This document shows, one piece after another, positions 1-10,480 of a stretch of DNA of 64,000 bases. Under the pieces are notes generated by a model. The model was not told the DNA's origin. It made no database searches and worked only from the letters and a program-made list of their open reading frames with translations. The position numbers and the translations under genes are program-made. Location of the stretch: positions 54,079-118,078 of the forward strand of contig DQFX01000031.1 of assembly GCA_003531585.1 (NCBI GenBank), in the 5' to 3' direction. The first letter of the stretch is position 1, and each line of letters begins with the position of its first letter. This stretch comes from Oscillospiraceae bacterium. GTDB lineage: Bacteria; Bacillota; Clostridia; Oscillospirales; Ruminococcaceae.

Positions 1-62
1 AGGTAGTCTTGAGTAAACTGTACTCAGAAAGGACGCACTTTACTGTGCGCATGGTGGAAAAT

Positions 63-1139
63 ATGGCTAAAATGAAGATAGCGGTACTGTTCGGCGGAGC
101 TTCAAGCGAGCACGAGGTCTCCCTGGTGTCGGCGTATTCCGTGCTGACGAATATTCCCAAGGATAAGTACGACGTGATGTGCATAGGCATCACGAAGAAG
201 GGTCACTGGCTCTGCTACCCCGGCGAATACGAGGATATCAGGACCGGCGAGTGGGAGAACAACCCCGATAACTGCACCGCTGTGATAAGCCCGGATACAG
301 TCAGCAAGGGAGTTATCCTCCTCGGCGCGGACGACAAGTGCTACATACGCCGCCTTGACGCGGTGTTCCCGGTGCTGCACGGAAGATTCGGCGAGGACGG
401 CACCGTGCAGGCTCTGTGCGCTCTTGCTGGGCTTCCCTGCGTAGGCTGCGACATGACCAGCAGCGCCGACTGCATGGATAAGGCTATTACTCACACTATC
501 CTCGACGCGGCTGGTATCCGCACCGCTCCCTACTGCTACATCACCAGGGATTCCCTGCATGATATGGACGGCGCATGCGATACTATAGAAAAGAAGCTCG
601 GCGGCTATCCGATGTTCGTAAAGCCCGCCTGCGCAGGCTCTTCCGTTGGAGTGAGCCGCGCCGCTGACCGCGAGGCTCTCAAGAACGGCATCAAGATAGC
701 GTTTGCACACGGCGAAAAAGTGGTGATCGAAGCTGAGATAATCGGCAAGGAAGTCGAGTGCGCGGTACTCGGCAACGGAACCGACCTCATCGCGTCCATT
801 CCGGGGCAGATAACCCCCGCCGAGGAGTTCTACGACTACGACGCAAAATACAAGCTGGGAACCTCCGTTCTGGATATTCCGGCGAAGATATCCCCGGAAA
901 TGACCGAGGAGCTCCGTGAGACCGCAAAGAAGGCGTTCGTCGCGATGGGGTGCAGCGGATTCTCCCGCGTGGATTTTTTCGCGACAGAGAACGGTCTGGT
1001 GCTCAACGAGATAAACACTATCCCCGGATTCACGCCGATAAGCATGTACCCCAAGCTGATGGCAAACATGGGCATTGAATACGGAGACCTGCTCGACAGG
1101 CTCATTGAGCTTGCAGTGGAGAGAAATTCTGAAAACTAA
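63..1139 (+). CDS. ddl: D-alanine--D-alanine ligase
   Basis: Cytoplasmic ATP-grasp ligase that joins two D-alanines to make the D-Ala-D-Ala end of the peptidoglycan stem peptide. The N-terminus carries the family signature MKIAVLFGGASSEHEVSLVS, and the C-terminal metal/substrate loop EINTIPGFTPISMYP lies near residues 315-330. The reading frame is open upstream to a TTG at 9. I prefer ATG 63 because GGTGG sits 5 bases before it and the family starts close to MKIAVLFGG; ATG 51 and ATG 72 are alternatives. About 358 residues, normal for the family. It is followed after 16 bases by DUF1934 and argS, so it probably heads, or lies within, a co-transcribed group. Confidence 0.95.
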   Translation: MAKMKIAVLFGGASSEHEVSLVSAYSVLTNIPKDKYDVMCIGITKKGHWLCYPGEYEDIRTGEWENNPDNCTAVISPDTVSKGVILLGADDKCYIRRLDAVFPVLHGRFGEDGTVQALCALAGLPCVGCDMTSSADCMDKAITHTILDAAGIRTAPYCYITRDSLHDMDGACDTIEKKLGGYPMFVKPACAGSSVGVSRAADREALKNGIKIAFAHGEKVVIEAEIIGKEVECAVLGNGTDLIASIPGQITPAEEFYDYDAKYKLGTSVLDIPAKISPEMTEELRETAKKAFVAMGCSGFSRVDFFATENGLVLNEINTIPGFTPISMYPKLMANMGIEYGDLLDRLIELAVERNSEN

Positions 1140-1155
1140 GGCTGGAGTGATAAAA

Positions 1156-1587
1156 TTGGCAGATAATGCAAAGATAAAGCTCATATTAAAGCAGACCGCG
1201 GACGGCAGCACGGACAGCTCCGAGCTGTTCACACGCGGGGAATTCCGGGAGCACGGCGGCAGCTTCTTCATCGACTACGACGAGAGTGAAGCCACCGGCT
1301 ACGCAGGAAGCCACGTGCAGCTCCGCATAGGCCAGCAGGACGACACCGTCACCATGACCCGCACCGGCAAGGCGTTTTCGAGCCTTGTGTTCGAGAACGG
1401 AAAGCGCCATTTCTGCCAGTACGGCACGGAGTACGGCGACTGCATGATAGGCATTTCCACGGTAGATATGAGGAACGGCATGACCTCCGACGGCGGCGAG
1501 CTTTACGTCCGCTATACGATAGACGTCAACGCGGGACTTATGCTTGAAAATGAGATAACGATACACGTAAAACCCCACAACAACTAA
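1156..1587 (+). CDS. DUF1934 (YwiB-like) beta-barrel protein
   Basis: About 143 residues. It matches the DUF1934/YwiB family, small lipocalin-like beta-barrel proteins of unknown function that commonly sit directly upstream of argS in Firmicutes; argS follows here after 15 bases. The frame is open back to 1075 inside ddl. TTG 1156 is chosen because GGAG lies 8 bases before it and it falls just after the ddl stop. Visible features are alternating beta-strand segments (IKLILKQTADGS at the start, a GELYVRYTIDVN strand near the end), no signal peptide and no membrane segment. The function is not known; the family assignment rests on sequence pattern and position. Confidence 0.8.
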   Translation: MADNAKIKLILKQTADGSTDSSELFTRGEFREHGGSFFIDYDESEATGYAGSHVQLRIGQQDDTVTMTRTGKAFSSLVFENGKRHFCQYGTEYGDCMIGISTVDMRNGMTSDGGELYVRYTIDVNAGLMLENEITIHVKPHNN

Positions 1588-1602
1588 GAGGAGAACAACA
1601 GA

Positions 1603-3402
1603 ATGTACAACGCAGTAGAAGAAGCAAAGGCACAGGTCAAGGAAATAATCATGGGCGCGCTCGGCAGGCTCGTCGGCGAGGGAAAGCTCCCCGCAGAGCC
1701 GCTGCCGCCTTTTCAGGTGACTATCCCGGCTGACAACAGCCACGGCGATTTCTCCGCGAACACCGCGCTGGTGTCCGCGAAGGCGCTGAAAAGCAATCCC
1801 CGCGCTGTCGCGCAGATGATAGTTGAAGCCGCTGTGCTGGACGGCACCGATTTCAGCAAGATCGAGGTCGCAGGACCGGGCTTCCTGAATTTCTTCATCG
1901 GCGGCAAGTGGTTCGCCGACGTTGTTAAGAACGCTGCTGCGCTCGGCGGGGATTACGGCAAGACAGACCTCGGCAAGGGCAAGCGCGTGCTGGTAGAGTT
2001 CGTTTCCGCGAACCCAACCGGACCCATGCACATAGGCAACGCCCGCGGCGGCGCTATCGGCGACAGCCTTTCTTCGCTGCTCCAGGAGGCTGGCTACGAG
2101 GTCAGCCGTGAGTTCTACATCAACGACGCCGGAAACCAGGTCGCAAAGTTTGGTAAGTCCCTCGACCTGCGTTACCTCCAGCTTTGCAGCGAGGCAGGTC
2201 AGAAGGTCGTCGCGGAGTGCGGCTCCGACATGGAGAAGCTCACCAAGACCATCTACGACCAGACCTCCACGCCGGACGAAAACGGCAATATCCCCGAGGA
2301 GCAGAAGGACTTCCCGTTTACAATGCCCTCCGACGTATACCTCGGCATGGATATCATCGAGCACGCCAAGAATTACTACGACCTCCACGGCGGCAGGGAG
2401 CTTTCCGCGAAGCCCGAGGAAGAGCGCCGCAAGGCTCTGGTAGACTATGCTCTGCCGCTCAACGAGAAGCGCCTCGAGGAGGATCTGCTGAAGTACCGCA
2501 TAAAGTACGACAACTGGTTCAAGGAGAGCACTCTGCACAACAACGGCGCTGTAAAGGCGGTTATTGAGAAGCTGAAAGAGGGCGGCCACACCTACGAGAA
2601 GGACGGCGCGCTCTGGCTGAAGGCCACCGACTTCGGCGGCGACCAGGACTTCGTTCTGGTGCGCTCCAACGGCTTCCCGACCTACATCGTGCCGGATATT
2701 GCGTATCACTACGACAAGCTCATCACCAGAGCCTATGATAAGGCGATAAACGTCCTGGGCGCAGACCATCACGGATATGTTCAGCGCATGCGCATCGCGC
2801 TTTCCGCACTGGGTATCGACGACAAGCGCCTTGACGTAGTTATCATGCAGATGGTAATGCTTATCCGCGACGGCAAGCCCTGCAAGCTCAGCAAGCGCTC
2901 CGGCAAGGCGATCACGCTGACGACGCTGCTCGACGAAGTTCCGATAGACGCAGCGAGATTCGTATTCAATCAGCGCAACGCCGACACTCACCTTGAGTTC
3001 GACCTCGACCTCGCGGTAGAGGAATCCAGCAAGAACCCGGTATTCTACGTTCAGTACGCGCACGCGCGCATTTGCAGCGTTATCCGCAAGCAGGCTGACG
3101 AGGGCGTGAAGTACGAGGGCGGAGCCGTATCCTACACCGAGCCGGCTGAGTTCGCGCTTATCCGCAAGATCGCTGAAATGCCTGAGATGATCAACACTGC
3201 CGCGAAGGACTACGACCCCTCCGCGCTGACCAGATACTCATACGAGCTTGCGCAGGCGTTCCACAAGTTCTACGACAGCTGCCCGATAAAGGACGCTGAC
3301 GCCGACGTCAAGCAGTCGCGCCTTGCGCTCTGCGAGGCTGCGCGCACCACGCTCAGAAACGTGCTTTCGCTGCTGAAGGTGGAAGCTCCGGAGAGAATGT
3401 AA
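1603..3402 (+). CDS. argS: Arginyl-tRNA synthetase
   Basis: Class I aminoacyl-tRNA synthetase that charges tRNA-Arg with arginine. The 599-residue length is slightly above the usual 550-580. The HIGH-type motif appears as PTGPMHIGNARGG near residues 138-150, and a KMSKS-like loop as KLSKRSGKAITL near residue 428. The N-terminal Add-1 tRNA-binding domain and the C-terminal DALR anticodon-binding helical domain (from about residue 480) are both present. The start at ATG 1603 follows an AGAGGAG ribosome site. It ends without an obvious U-rich terminator; a strong hairpin lies between it and the next gene. Confidence 0.97.
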   Translation: MYNAVEEAKAQVKEIIMGALGRLVGEGKLPAEPLPPFQVTIPADNSHGDFSANTALVSAKALKSNPRAVAQMIVEAAVLDGTDFSKIEVAGPGFLNFFIGGKWFADVVKNAAALGGDYGKTDLGKGKRVLVEFVSANPTGPMHIGNARGGAIGDSLSSLLQEAGYEVSREFYINDAGNQVAKFGKSLDLRYLQLCSEAGQKVVAECGSDMEKLTKTIYDQTSTPDENGNIPEEQKDFPFTMPSDVYLGMDIIEHAKNYYDLHGGRELSAKPEEERRKALVDYALPLNEKRLEEDLLKYRIKYDNWFKESTLHNNGAVKAVIEKLKEGGHTYEKDGALWLKATDFGGDQDFVLVRSNGFPTYIVPDIAYHYDKLITRAYDKAINVLGADHHGYVQRMRIALSALGIDDKRLDVVIMQMVMLIRDGKPCKLSKRSGKAITLTTLLDEVPIDAARFVFNQRNADTHLEFDLDLAVEESSKNPVFYVQYAHARICSVIRKQADEGVKYEGGAVSYTEPAEFALIRKIAEMPEMINTAAKDYDPSALTRYSYELAQAFHKFYDSCPIKDADADVKQSRLALCEAARTTLRNVLSLLKVEAPERM

Positions 3403-3410
3403 AACTAACG

Positions 3411-3449
3411 GCGCCGCGCAGTGAACGGCTTTCGGCTCTGCGCGGGCGC
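3411..3449 (+). other. Intercistronic GC-rich hairpin after argS
   Basis: GCGCC-GCGCAG at 3411-3421 pairs with CTGCGC-GGGCGC at 3438-3449 (one bulged G), with a 16-base loop. There is no T-run after it, so it is a weak candidate for an intrinsic terminator; it may act in RNA processing or mark a boundary between argS and the YfhO gene. Confidence 0.5.
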
Positions 3450-3471
3450 TGCCATATAGAAACGGGAAAAT

Positions 3472-6153
3472 ATGTTCAGACAAGAAAAAAAGTATTACGC
3501 TAGGGCGTTTCTGTACGCGCTGGCGATGGCGGCGGTGCTTCTGGCGCCGTTCGTGCTGCTTGACGGCGGGTACTTCGTGTACTACGGCGACTACAATGCG
3601 CAGCAGATACCATTCTATAAGACCTGCATAGAGGCGGTGCAGAGCGGAAATCTGGGCTGGAACTGGCGAACCGACCTTGGCGCGAACTTCGTAGGCTCCT
3701 ACAGCTTCTACACGCTTGGAAGCCCGTTCTTCTGGTTCGCGGCGCTGTTCCCGGTGGAGATATCGCAGTACCTGATGGCTCCGCTGCTGGCGCTGAAAAT
3801 CGCGTGCTCGTCGTTCTTTGCGTTCGTGTATATACGGCGGTTCGTGACGAATCCGCAGCACGCGCTCATCGGCGGACTGCTGTACGCATTTTCCGGCTAC
3901 TCGATGTACAACATATTCTTCAACCATTTCCACGAAGCGATAGTTTTCTTCCCGCTTCTGCTGATAGGGCTTGAGGAATCCGTTGTAAACAAGCGGCGGG
4001 GCGCGCTGGCGGCCGCAGTCGCGATAAACGCGTTTGTGAACTACTTCTTCTTCATCGGAGAGTGCGTGTTCCTGGCGCTGTATTTCGTGATACGCCTGAT
4101 AGGCGACAGCCGCTTCCGCATTGGCGTGAAGGACTTTTTCTGCCTGGCGTTCGAGGCGGTCTGCGGCGTTCTCATTGCGGGCGTGCTTTTCGTTCCGTCG
4201 ATATTCCAGGTGCTGGACGTTCCGCGTTCAACTTCAATGCTGAACGGCTGGGATTTCCTGTTCTACAATAAAAACCAGCGCTACGGGCTTATCCTTGAGG
4301 CTATGTTCTTCCCCGGGGAAGTCCCCGCGCGCACCATCATGTTCGAAAAGGCGGACTCCAAATGGAGCAGTGTGGCGCTGTTCCTGCCGCTGTTCTCGAT
4401 GTCCGGCGTTATCGCGATGGTCAAGGGCGCAGCCACGGAGGCTTCCCGCCGCATGAAGTGGCTGAGGATACTCCTTCCGGCATGCCTTATCATTGCAATG
4501 ATTCCGGGACTTAATTCCTCCTTCGTGCTGTTCAATTACAGCTTCTACACGCGGTGGTTCTATATGCCGGAGCTTCTCTGCGCGATGGCGACGGTCTACG
4601 TCCTTGAACACGAGGAATTCGACCTCGGATTTGGCGCGAAGTTCAGCGCGGCGGCGGCGGGGCTGATGATCGTGCTGACTCTGCTGTTCCCGATAAAGTC
4701 GGATACCACCGACGAAGCCGGGGAGACAGTTTCGCAGACTCTGCCGAGGCTGTTCACCGGCATAAACCCCGGAATTTTCGCAAATATAGCAGTTTGCCTG
4801 GCAACTCTGGCAGTGCTTTTCAACGTGCTCTACTGGCGCAGGCGCATGACCTCCGCGGCGTTCACAAATCGCGTGACGACGGTGACGGTGGTATGCTGTA
4901 TGCTGCTTGGATACTACTATGTAGGCTACGGAAGGATACTTGGTCCGTACATCGGGGAGTACAACAAGAAGGTATCAGCCCAGATACACATTGACGATCC
5001 CGAATTCTACCGCATGGAGTCCACCGACAGCCAGAACAACATAAACATGCTGTGGGGAATGAGCTCCCTGAAGAGCTTCACCAGCATAATTCCCAGCTCG
5101 ACCTTCGAGCTCTACGACCTGCTGGATATCAAGCGCGACGTGAATTCCAAGCCGGAAACGGAGCACTACGCGCTGCGTGCGCTAACCCGCGTGAAGTACC
5201 TCATGATAAGCGACGGTACGTCCGAGGAGGACGTCGAAAAGACCCTCTCGGAGCTTCGCACGTTTGAGTACCGCGAGGATCAGGACGGCTGGAAAATTTA
5301 CGAAAACACCGCCGCCCTGCCGATGGGCTACGCATACGACACGTATCTGTCCGTGGACGACGCAAAGGGCGGCAGCCACGTTGACAACCTTATGACCGGC
5401 AGCGTTATCCTCACCGATGAGCAGATCGGGAAGTATTCCGATATACTCACCGCCGGTGAAAACGAGGGTCTGACCGGAAGCAATCTGTATCAGAAGTTCC
5501 TCAGCGACGTCGAGGACAGGAAGTCGCTTGGCGCGAAGCAGTTCAGCGTGAACGGGAGCGGCTTCACAGCCGTGACCGACTACGACCGCGAACGGCTGGT
5601 AGTGTTCAGCGTTCCCTACGACAGCGGCTGGAGCGGCACCGTTTCGGCGCAGGGCGGGGAGAGAGTCCCGCTGGAGATCGAGAAGGTCAACGGCGGATTC
5701 ATCGGCGTGAAGGTGCCAGCCGGAGTATGCGAGCTGAGCTTCACATACAAGACCCCCGGAGCTTCCCTGGGAGTTATCTGCACCATCGTCGGAGTTGTGC
5801 TGTTCGGCGGATATATCCTGCTTTGCTTCGTGATACTCAGGCGCAGACCGCGCCGTTATGTCCACCTTTACACGCAGGATCAGGTGGACGGCGTGAAGGC
5901 GCATAAGTCCTACATCTCGCAGCTTTCGAAGCAGATATATGAGTCCCCGGAGAAGGGCGCGCTGAAGCTGGATTCTGAGGAGGAAAAGCTGTCCTGGCCG
6001 GACGTTGAGGAAAGCTTCATGGACAGGGAGATATACGATTTCAAGAACCGCGGTCCGAAGCCGCGCACCTCGCACATCACCGAGGACGACGAGGCGTATA
6101 ATGTGCTCAAGGAGCTTGACGAGCAGAAGAACAACAGCGACGACATAGAGTAA
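3472..6153 (+). CDS. YfhO family multi-spanning membrane protein
   Basis: 893 residues. The N-terminal motif GDYNAQQIPFY and the following LGANFVGSYSFYTLGSP are typical of the YfhO family, polytopic membrane proteins with a GT-C-like arrangement; B. subtilis YfhO is implicated in glycosylation of lipoteichoic acid. About a dozen hydrophobic segments fill residues 10-500, then a long extracytoplasmic part (about 510-750) and a last membrane helix near 766-788. A hydrophilic cytoplasmic tail of about 105 residues, rich in Glu, Asp and Lys, closes the protein and is longer than I expect for the family. The ribosome site before ATG 3472 is weak (ACGGGA). The substrate cannot be told from sequence. 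Confidence 0.85.
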   Translation: MFRQEKKYYARAFLYALAMAAVLLAPFVLLDGGYFVYYGDYNAQQIPFYKTCIEAVQSGNLGWNWRTDLGANFVGSYSFYTLGSPFFWFAALFPVEISQYLMAPLLALKIACSSFFAFVYIRRFVTNPQHALIGGLLYAFSGYSMYNIFFNHFHEAIVFFPLLLIGLEESVVNKRRGALAAAVAINAFVNYFFFIGECVFLALYFVIRLIGDSRFRIGVKDFFCLAFEAVCGVLIAGVLFVPSIFQVLDVPRSTSMLNGWDFLFYNKNQRYGLILEAMFFPGEVPARTIMFEKADSKWSSVALFLPLFSMSGVIAMVKGAATEASRRMKWLRILLPACLIIAMIPGLNSSFVLFNYSFYTRWFYMPELLCAMATVYVLEHEEFDLGFGAKFSAAAAGLMIVLTLLFPIKSDTTDEAGETVSQTLPRLFTGINPGIFANIAVCLATLAVLFNVLYWRRRMTSAAFTNRVTTVTVVCCMLLGYYYVGYGRILGPYIGEYNKKVSAQIHIDDPEFYRMESTDSQNNINMLWGMSSLKSFTSIIPSSTFELYDLLDIKRDVNSKPETEHYALRALTRVKYLMISDGTSEEDVEKTLSELRTFEYREDQDGWKIYENTAALPMGYAYDTYLSVDDAKGGSHVDNLMTGSVILTDEQIGKYSDILTAGENEGLTGSNLYQKFLSDVEDRKSLGAKQFSVNGSGFTAVTDYDRERLVVFSVPYDSGWSGTVSAQGGERVPLEIEKVNGGFIGVKVPAGVCELSFTYKTPGASLGVICTIVGVVLFGGYILLCFVILRRRPRRYVHLYTQDQVDGVKAHKSYISQLSKQIYESPEKGALKLDSEEEKLSWPDVEESFMDREIYDFKNRGPKPRTSHITEDDEAYNVLKELDEQKNNSDDIE

Positions 6154-6164
6154 AGGAGAAAACA

Positions 6165-6713
6165 ATGGCACATCTTGAGGAAAAGACCATCTCCAGCGAG
6201 CAGAAGTTTGACGGCAGGATAGTGAAGCTTTACGTTGATAAGGCGGAACTGGAGGACGGAAAGATAGTCACCCGGGAGGTTATCCGCCACCCGGGCGGAG
6301 TATGCGTGCTTCCGCTGACCGACAAGAACGAGGTAATGTTTGTGAAGCAGTTCCGCTACCCGCACCAGACCGTACTGCTGGAGATACCGGCGGGCAAGCT
6401 GGAGTACGGCGAGAACCACAGCGAGTGCGGCCTGCGCGAGCTTAAGGAGGAGACCGGCTGCACCTGCGACGACTACACCTATCTTGGCAGCCTTATTCCT
6501 ACCCCGGCGTACTGCGGCGAGGTTATCCATATGTACCTGGCGCGCGGACTTCATTCCGGCAGCCAGAAGCTCGACGAGGGAGAGTTCCTCGATGTTGTGA
6601 AGATACCCCTCGACGAGGCCGTAGCAATGGTAATGCGTAACGAGATACAGGATTCCAAGACCCAGATAGCGCTTCTCAAGACCAAGCTGCTGCTTGAAAA
6701 GAACGCTCACTGA
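6165..6713 (+). CDS. nudF: Nudix hydrolase, probable ADP-ribose pyrophosphatase
   Basis: 182 residues. A complete Nudix box occupies about residues 76-98: G at the start, E five residues on, then RELKEETGC. The N-terminal region KFDGRIVKLYVDKAELEDG and the IRHPGGVCVLPL strand match the ADP-ribose pyrophosphatase (NudF/YqkG) group, which splits ADP-ribose to AMP and ribose 5-phosphate. It starts 12 bases after the YfhO gene with AAGGAG and is probably co-transcribed with it. Its last codons overlap by 7 bases the 3' end of spoVG on the opposite strand, so the two messages are complementary at their ends. The exact substrate is inferred. Confidence 0.88.
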   Translation: MAHLEEKTISSEQKFDGRIVKLYVDKAELEDGKIVTREVIRHPGGVCVLPLTDKNEVMFVKQFRYPHQTVLLEIPAGKLEYGENHSECGLRELKEETGCTCDDYTYLGSLIPTPAYCGEVIHMYLARGLHSGSQKLDEGEFLDVVKIPLDEAVAMVMRNEIQDSKTQIALLKTKLLLEKNAH

Positions 6714-6964
6714 ATGTAGTCGCGGTAGGCTTGCAGAATGCGTTCCTCGAGGCTTTCGCGCGCAGAGGTCGAGATAGGGTGGATTATATCCCGGTAATCT
6801 CCGGTGGATTCACGGTGGCTCGGCATTGCCACGAACAGGCGTTCGTCCCCCTGGACTATTTTGATCTCATGGACTGCTATAGCGTTGTCGATGGTGATCG
6901 AGACCAGGGCGCGGAGCCTTCCTTCGTGCATGGTTTTTCTTATTTTGATGTCGCTTATTTCCAT
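6707..6964 (-). CDS. spoVG: Septation/sporulation regulator SpoVG
   Basis: 85 residues, matching SpoVG: MEISDIKIRKTMHEGRLRAL at the start and the conserved FVAMPS and FRDI-like (YRDIIHPI) segments. SpoVG is a small DNA/RNA-binding regulator made early in sporulation and also active in vegetative cells. GGAGGTCAGTT precedes the ATG. It is transcribed against the flanking genes, and its stop overlaps the 3' end of the Nudix gene. The upstream 94 bases to murC are AT-rich and must hold its promoter as well as that of murC; a SigH-type promoter is likely from family knowledge, but I cannot assign the boxes with confidence. Confidence 0.93.
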   Translation of the reverse strand: MEISDIKIRKTMHEGRLRALVSITIDNAIAVHEIKIVQGDERLFVAMPSHRESTGDYRDIIHPISTSARESLEERILQAYRDYIQ

Positions 6965-7058
6965 AACTGACCTCCATTGTTTTTGGTGTTATTGTGGGAA
7001 TTTCTGCGCGGATTATTCATAAAATAATAGTATTATTGCTCTGGAAGGAGTCCTTGCT

Positions 7059-8432
7059 TTGGAAGATTTTCTCACTGGTAAAAAGCACATTCACTTTATA
7101 GGAATCGGCGGTTCGGGAATGTATCCGCTGGCTCAGATACTGCATTCCCAGGGGTATTACCTGACCGGCTCAGACAATAACGAAACGGCGACCCTGGACG
7201 CGGTTCGGAAAATGGGTATCCCGGTACATCTGGGGCATTCCCCGGCGAATATCGAGGGCGCCGACCTCATCGTGCACACCGCCGCGATAATGGCTGATAA
7301 CCCCGAGCTGATCGCGGCAAAACAGAGCGGAGTTCTCACCGTGGAGCGCAGCGAGCTGCTCGGATTAGTCACGAGCTGGTACAGCAAGGCGTTCTGCGTG
7401 AGCGGCACCCACGGCAAGACCACCACGACCTCCATGCTGACGCATATCCTGCTTGCGGCGGGCATCGACCTTTCCGCGGTCATCGGCGGCAAGCTCAAAG
7501 CGATAGGCGGCAGCGGCAGAGCCGGAAGGAGCGAGTATATGGTCTGCGAGGCGTGCGAGTTCGTGGATACGTTCCTGAAGCTGTTCCCGAATATCTCGAT
7601 AGTGCTGAACATCGACCGCGACCACCTCGACTATTTCAAGACGATGGAGAATCTGAAGCTCAGCTTCTCGAAGTTCTGCAAAAAGACCACCGATATGGTC
7701 ATCGCGAACGGAAGCGACGCCAACACGATGGAAGCGGTGAACGCAAGCGGCACGGCGGCTAAGGTGATTACCTTCGGCAAGGCTTCCGACTGCGATTTCT
7801 ACCCCGAAAACATCGACCACAAGGCGGATTTCCTGACGGAATTCGACTTCATGCACCACGGCGAAAAGCTGGAGCACATTGCGATACACGTACCGGGACT
7901 GCACAACGTTTACAACGCAGTCGCAGCGTGCGCGGCGGCTTATTCAGCGGGGATCCCCGCTGAGGCGCTCCGGGAGGGGCTTGACAAGTTCGGCGGAGCA
8001 ATGCGCAGATTCGAGCGGCTCGCTGAGATAAACGGCGTTACCATCGTCGACGACTACGCGCACCACCCGGCTGAGATAGCGGCAACGCTGAAAACCGCCA
8101 AGGAAATGAGCTTCAAGCGGGTCTGGGCGGTACACCAGCCGTTCACTTATTCGAGGACTGCAATGCTGCTCGACGAGTTCGCGAAAGCGCTTTCCATCGC
8201 GGATAAGGTCGTGCTGACCGAGATAATGGGCAGCCGCGAGAAGAACACCTACAACATCTATTCCAAGGATCTCGCAGCGAAGATAGACGGCTGCGTGTGG
8301 TACACCGGCATGGAGGAGGTCGCACAGTACGTTGCGGCGAACGTCCAGCCAGGCGACATGGTGATAACGCTGGGCTGCGGCGACATCTACAAGGCAGCCG
8401 ACAGGATAATTGAAATTTTAAGGGATAAATAA
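7059..8432 (+). CDS. murC: UDP-N-acetylmuramate--L-alanine ligase
   Basis: Cytoplasmic Mur ligase that adds the first L-alanine to UDP-MurNAc, using ATP. 457 residues. The N-terminal nucleotide-sugar fold shows HFIGIGGSGMYPLA, the ATP loop GTHGKTTTTSM is near residue 116, and the central EACEFVDTFL and the C-terminal VDDYAHHPAEI motif are all intact. The start is a TTG at 7059 with AAGGAG 8 bases upstream. It opens the long plus-strand run to 18.8 kb; tgt follows after 9 bases. With ddl at the window start it gives two of the cytoplasmic peptidoglycan steps. Confidence 0.97.
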   Translation: MEDFLTGKKHIHFIGIGGSGMYPLAQILHSQGYYLTGSDNNETATLDAVRKMGIPVHLGHSPANIEGADLIVHTAAIMADNPELIAAKQSGVLTVERSELLGLVTSWYSKAFCVSGTHGKTTTTSMLTHILLAAGIDLSAVIGGKLKAIGGSGRAGRSEYMVCEACEFVDTFLKLFPNISIVLNIDRDHLDYFKTMENLKLSFSKFCKKTTDMVIANGSDANTMEAVNASGTAAKVITFGKASDCDFYPENIDHKADFLTEFDFMHHGEKLEHIAIHVPGLHNVYNAVAACAAAYSAGIPAEALREGLDKFGGAMRRFERLAEINGVTIVDDYAHHPAEIAATLKTAKEMSFKRVWAVHQPFTYSRTAMLLDEFAKALSIADKVVLTEIMGSREKNTYNIYSKDLAAKIDGCVWYTGMEEVAQYVAANVQPGDMVITLGCGDIYKAADRIIEILRDK

Positions 8433-9593
<1,161 letters not shown>

Positions 9594-9594
9594 C

Positions 9595-9855
9595 ATGAAA
9601 CTTATCAGCATAGGCTTCGGAAACTCGGTGAACGCCGACCGCATCGTCGCGGTGGTAAGCCCCGAGGCGGCTCCGGTCAAGCGCATAGTCCAGCTTGCGA
9701 AGGACAGCGGCACGGCTATCGACGCCACCTGCGGACGCCGCACGCGCTCCGTTATAATCTGCGACAGCGGGCATGTAGTCATGTCGGCGCAGACCCCGGA
9801 GACCCTCGCCGGAAAGACGGCTAAGCCCGGCGCGGACGAAGAACCGGAAGATTAA
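9595..9855 (+). CDS. remA: RemA/DUF370 family regulator
   Basis: 86 residues. [20 protein letters not shown] and the following [15 protein letters not shown] are diagnostic of the RemA (DUF370, formerly YlzA) family. In B. subtilis RemA is a DNA-binding activator of biofilm matrix and osmoprotection genes and forms ring oligomers. It lies immediately upstream of gmk, its usual place in Firmicutes, and starts one base after the tgt stop (AGGGGAAG acts as ribosome site inside tgt). The last 15 residues are a polar, acidic tail beyond the conserved core. The target genes in this organism are unknown. Confidence 0.92.
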   Translation: MKLISIGFGNSVNADRIVAVVSPEAAPVKRIVQLAKDSGTAIDATCGRRTRSVIICDSGHVVMSAQTPETLAGKTAKPGADEEPED

Positions 9856-9874
9856 ATCAACAGGAGATTTCAAC

Positions 9875-10480
9875 ATGGAAAAGGGTTTGCTTTTTGTAGT
9901 ATCAGCCCCGGCAGGCTGCGGTAAGGACACAATACTTGAACAGCTTTTCAAGGTCACGGAAAATGTCGGATATTCGGTATCCGCGACGAGCCGCGCTCCG
10001 AGGGAGGGCGAGGTGGACGGAGTTCACTATCACTTCCGCACCCGTGAGCAATTCGAGCAGATGATAAAGAACGAGGAGGTACTGGAGTACACCGAGTACT
10101 GCGGCAACTACTACGGAACTCCCCGAAAGGCTGTCGAGGACATGCTGAACGCCGGCAAGGACGTTATCCTCAAGATCGAGGTAGAGGGCGCAATGAACAT
10201 CAAGCGCCTGTTCCCGGAGTGCTGCCTGGTGTTCATTCTGCCGCCCTCAATGCAGGAGCTTGAGCGCCGCCTCAGAAAGCGCGGCACCGAGACCGAGGAG
10301 AAGATAATCGAGCGTACCGCGCAGGCGCGCGAGGAGCTGAAATTCGCTGAGAATTACGATTATCTCATCGTCAACGGAGCGCTCGAGAAGGCAGTGGACG
10401 ACCTCAGGGCGGTCATCAGCGCGGAGAAGCTCCGCAAGGTGCGCCAGATGACGCTGCTGAACCAGCTCCGCGCTGAATGA
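9875..10480 (+). CDS. gmk: Guanylate kinase
   Basis: Phosphorylates GMP to GDP with ATP. 201 residues. The P-loop reads SAPAGCGKDT (family usually GPSGVGKST, so Cys and Asp replace Val and Ser), followed by the GMP-binding SATSRAPREGEVDGVHYHF and EVEGAMNIK segments. It starts after CAGGAGAT. It overlaps priA by 4 bases (ATGA). In many Clostridia rpoZ and coaBC lie between gmk and priA; neither is here. Confidence 0.96.
   Translation: MEKGLLFVVSAPAGCGKDTILEQLFKVTENVGYSVSATSRAPREGEVDGVHYHFRTREQFEQMIKNEEVLEYTEYCGNYYGTPRKAVEDMLNAGKDVILKIEVEGAMNIKRLFPECCLVFILPPSMQELERRLRKRGTETEEKIIERTAQAREELKFAENYDYLIVNGALEKAVDDLRAVISAEKLRKVRQMTLLNQLRAE

Noticed and set aside
1186..3063. Open minus-strand frame of 625 codons opposite argS and DUF1934
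   Set aside because: Antisense shadow of real genes; low-complexity Val/Leu/Ala-rich translation with no domain and no ribosome site.
6965..7058. SigH promoter for spoVG
   Set aside because: Expected from family knowledge, but the boxes at correct spacing cannot be picked out with confidence by eye.
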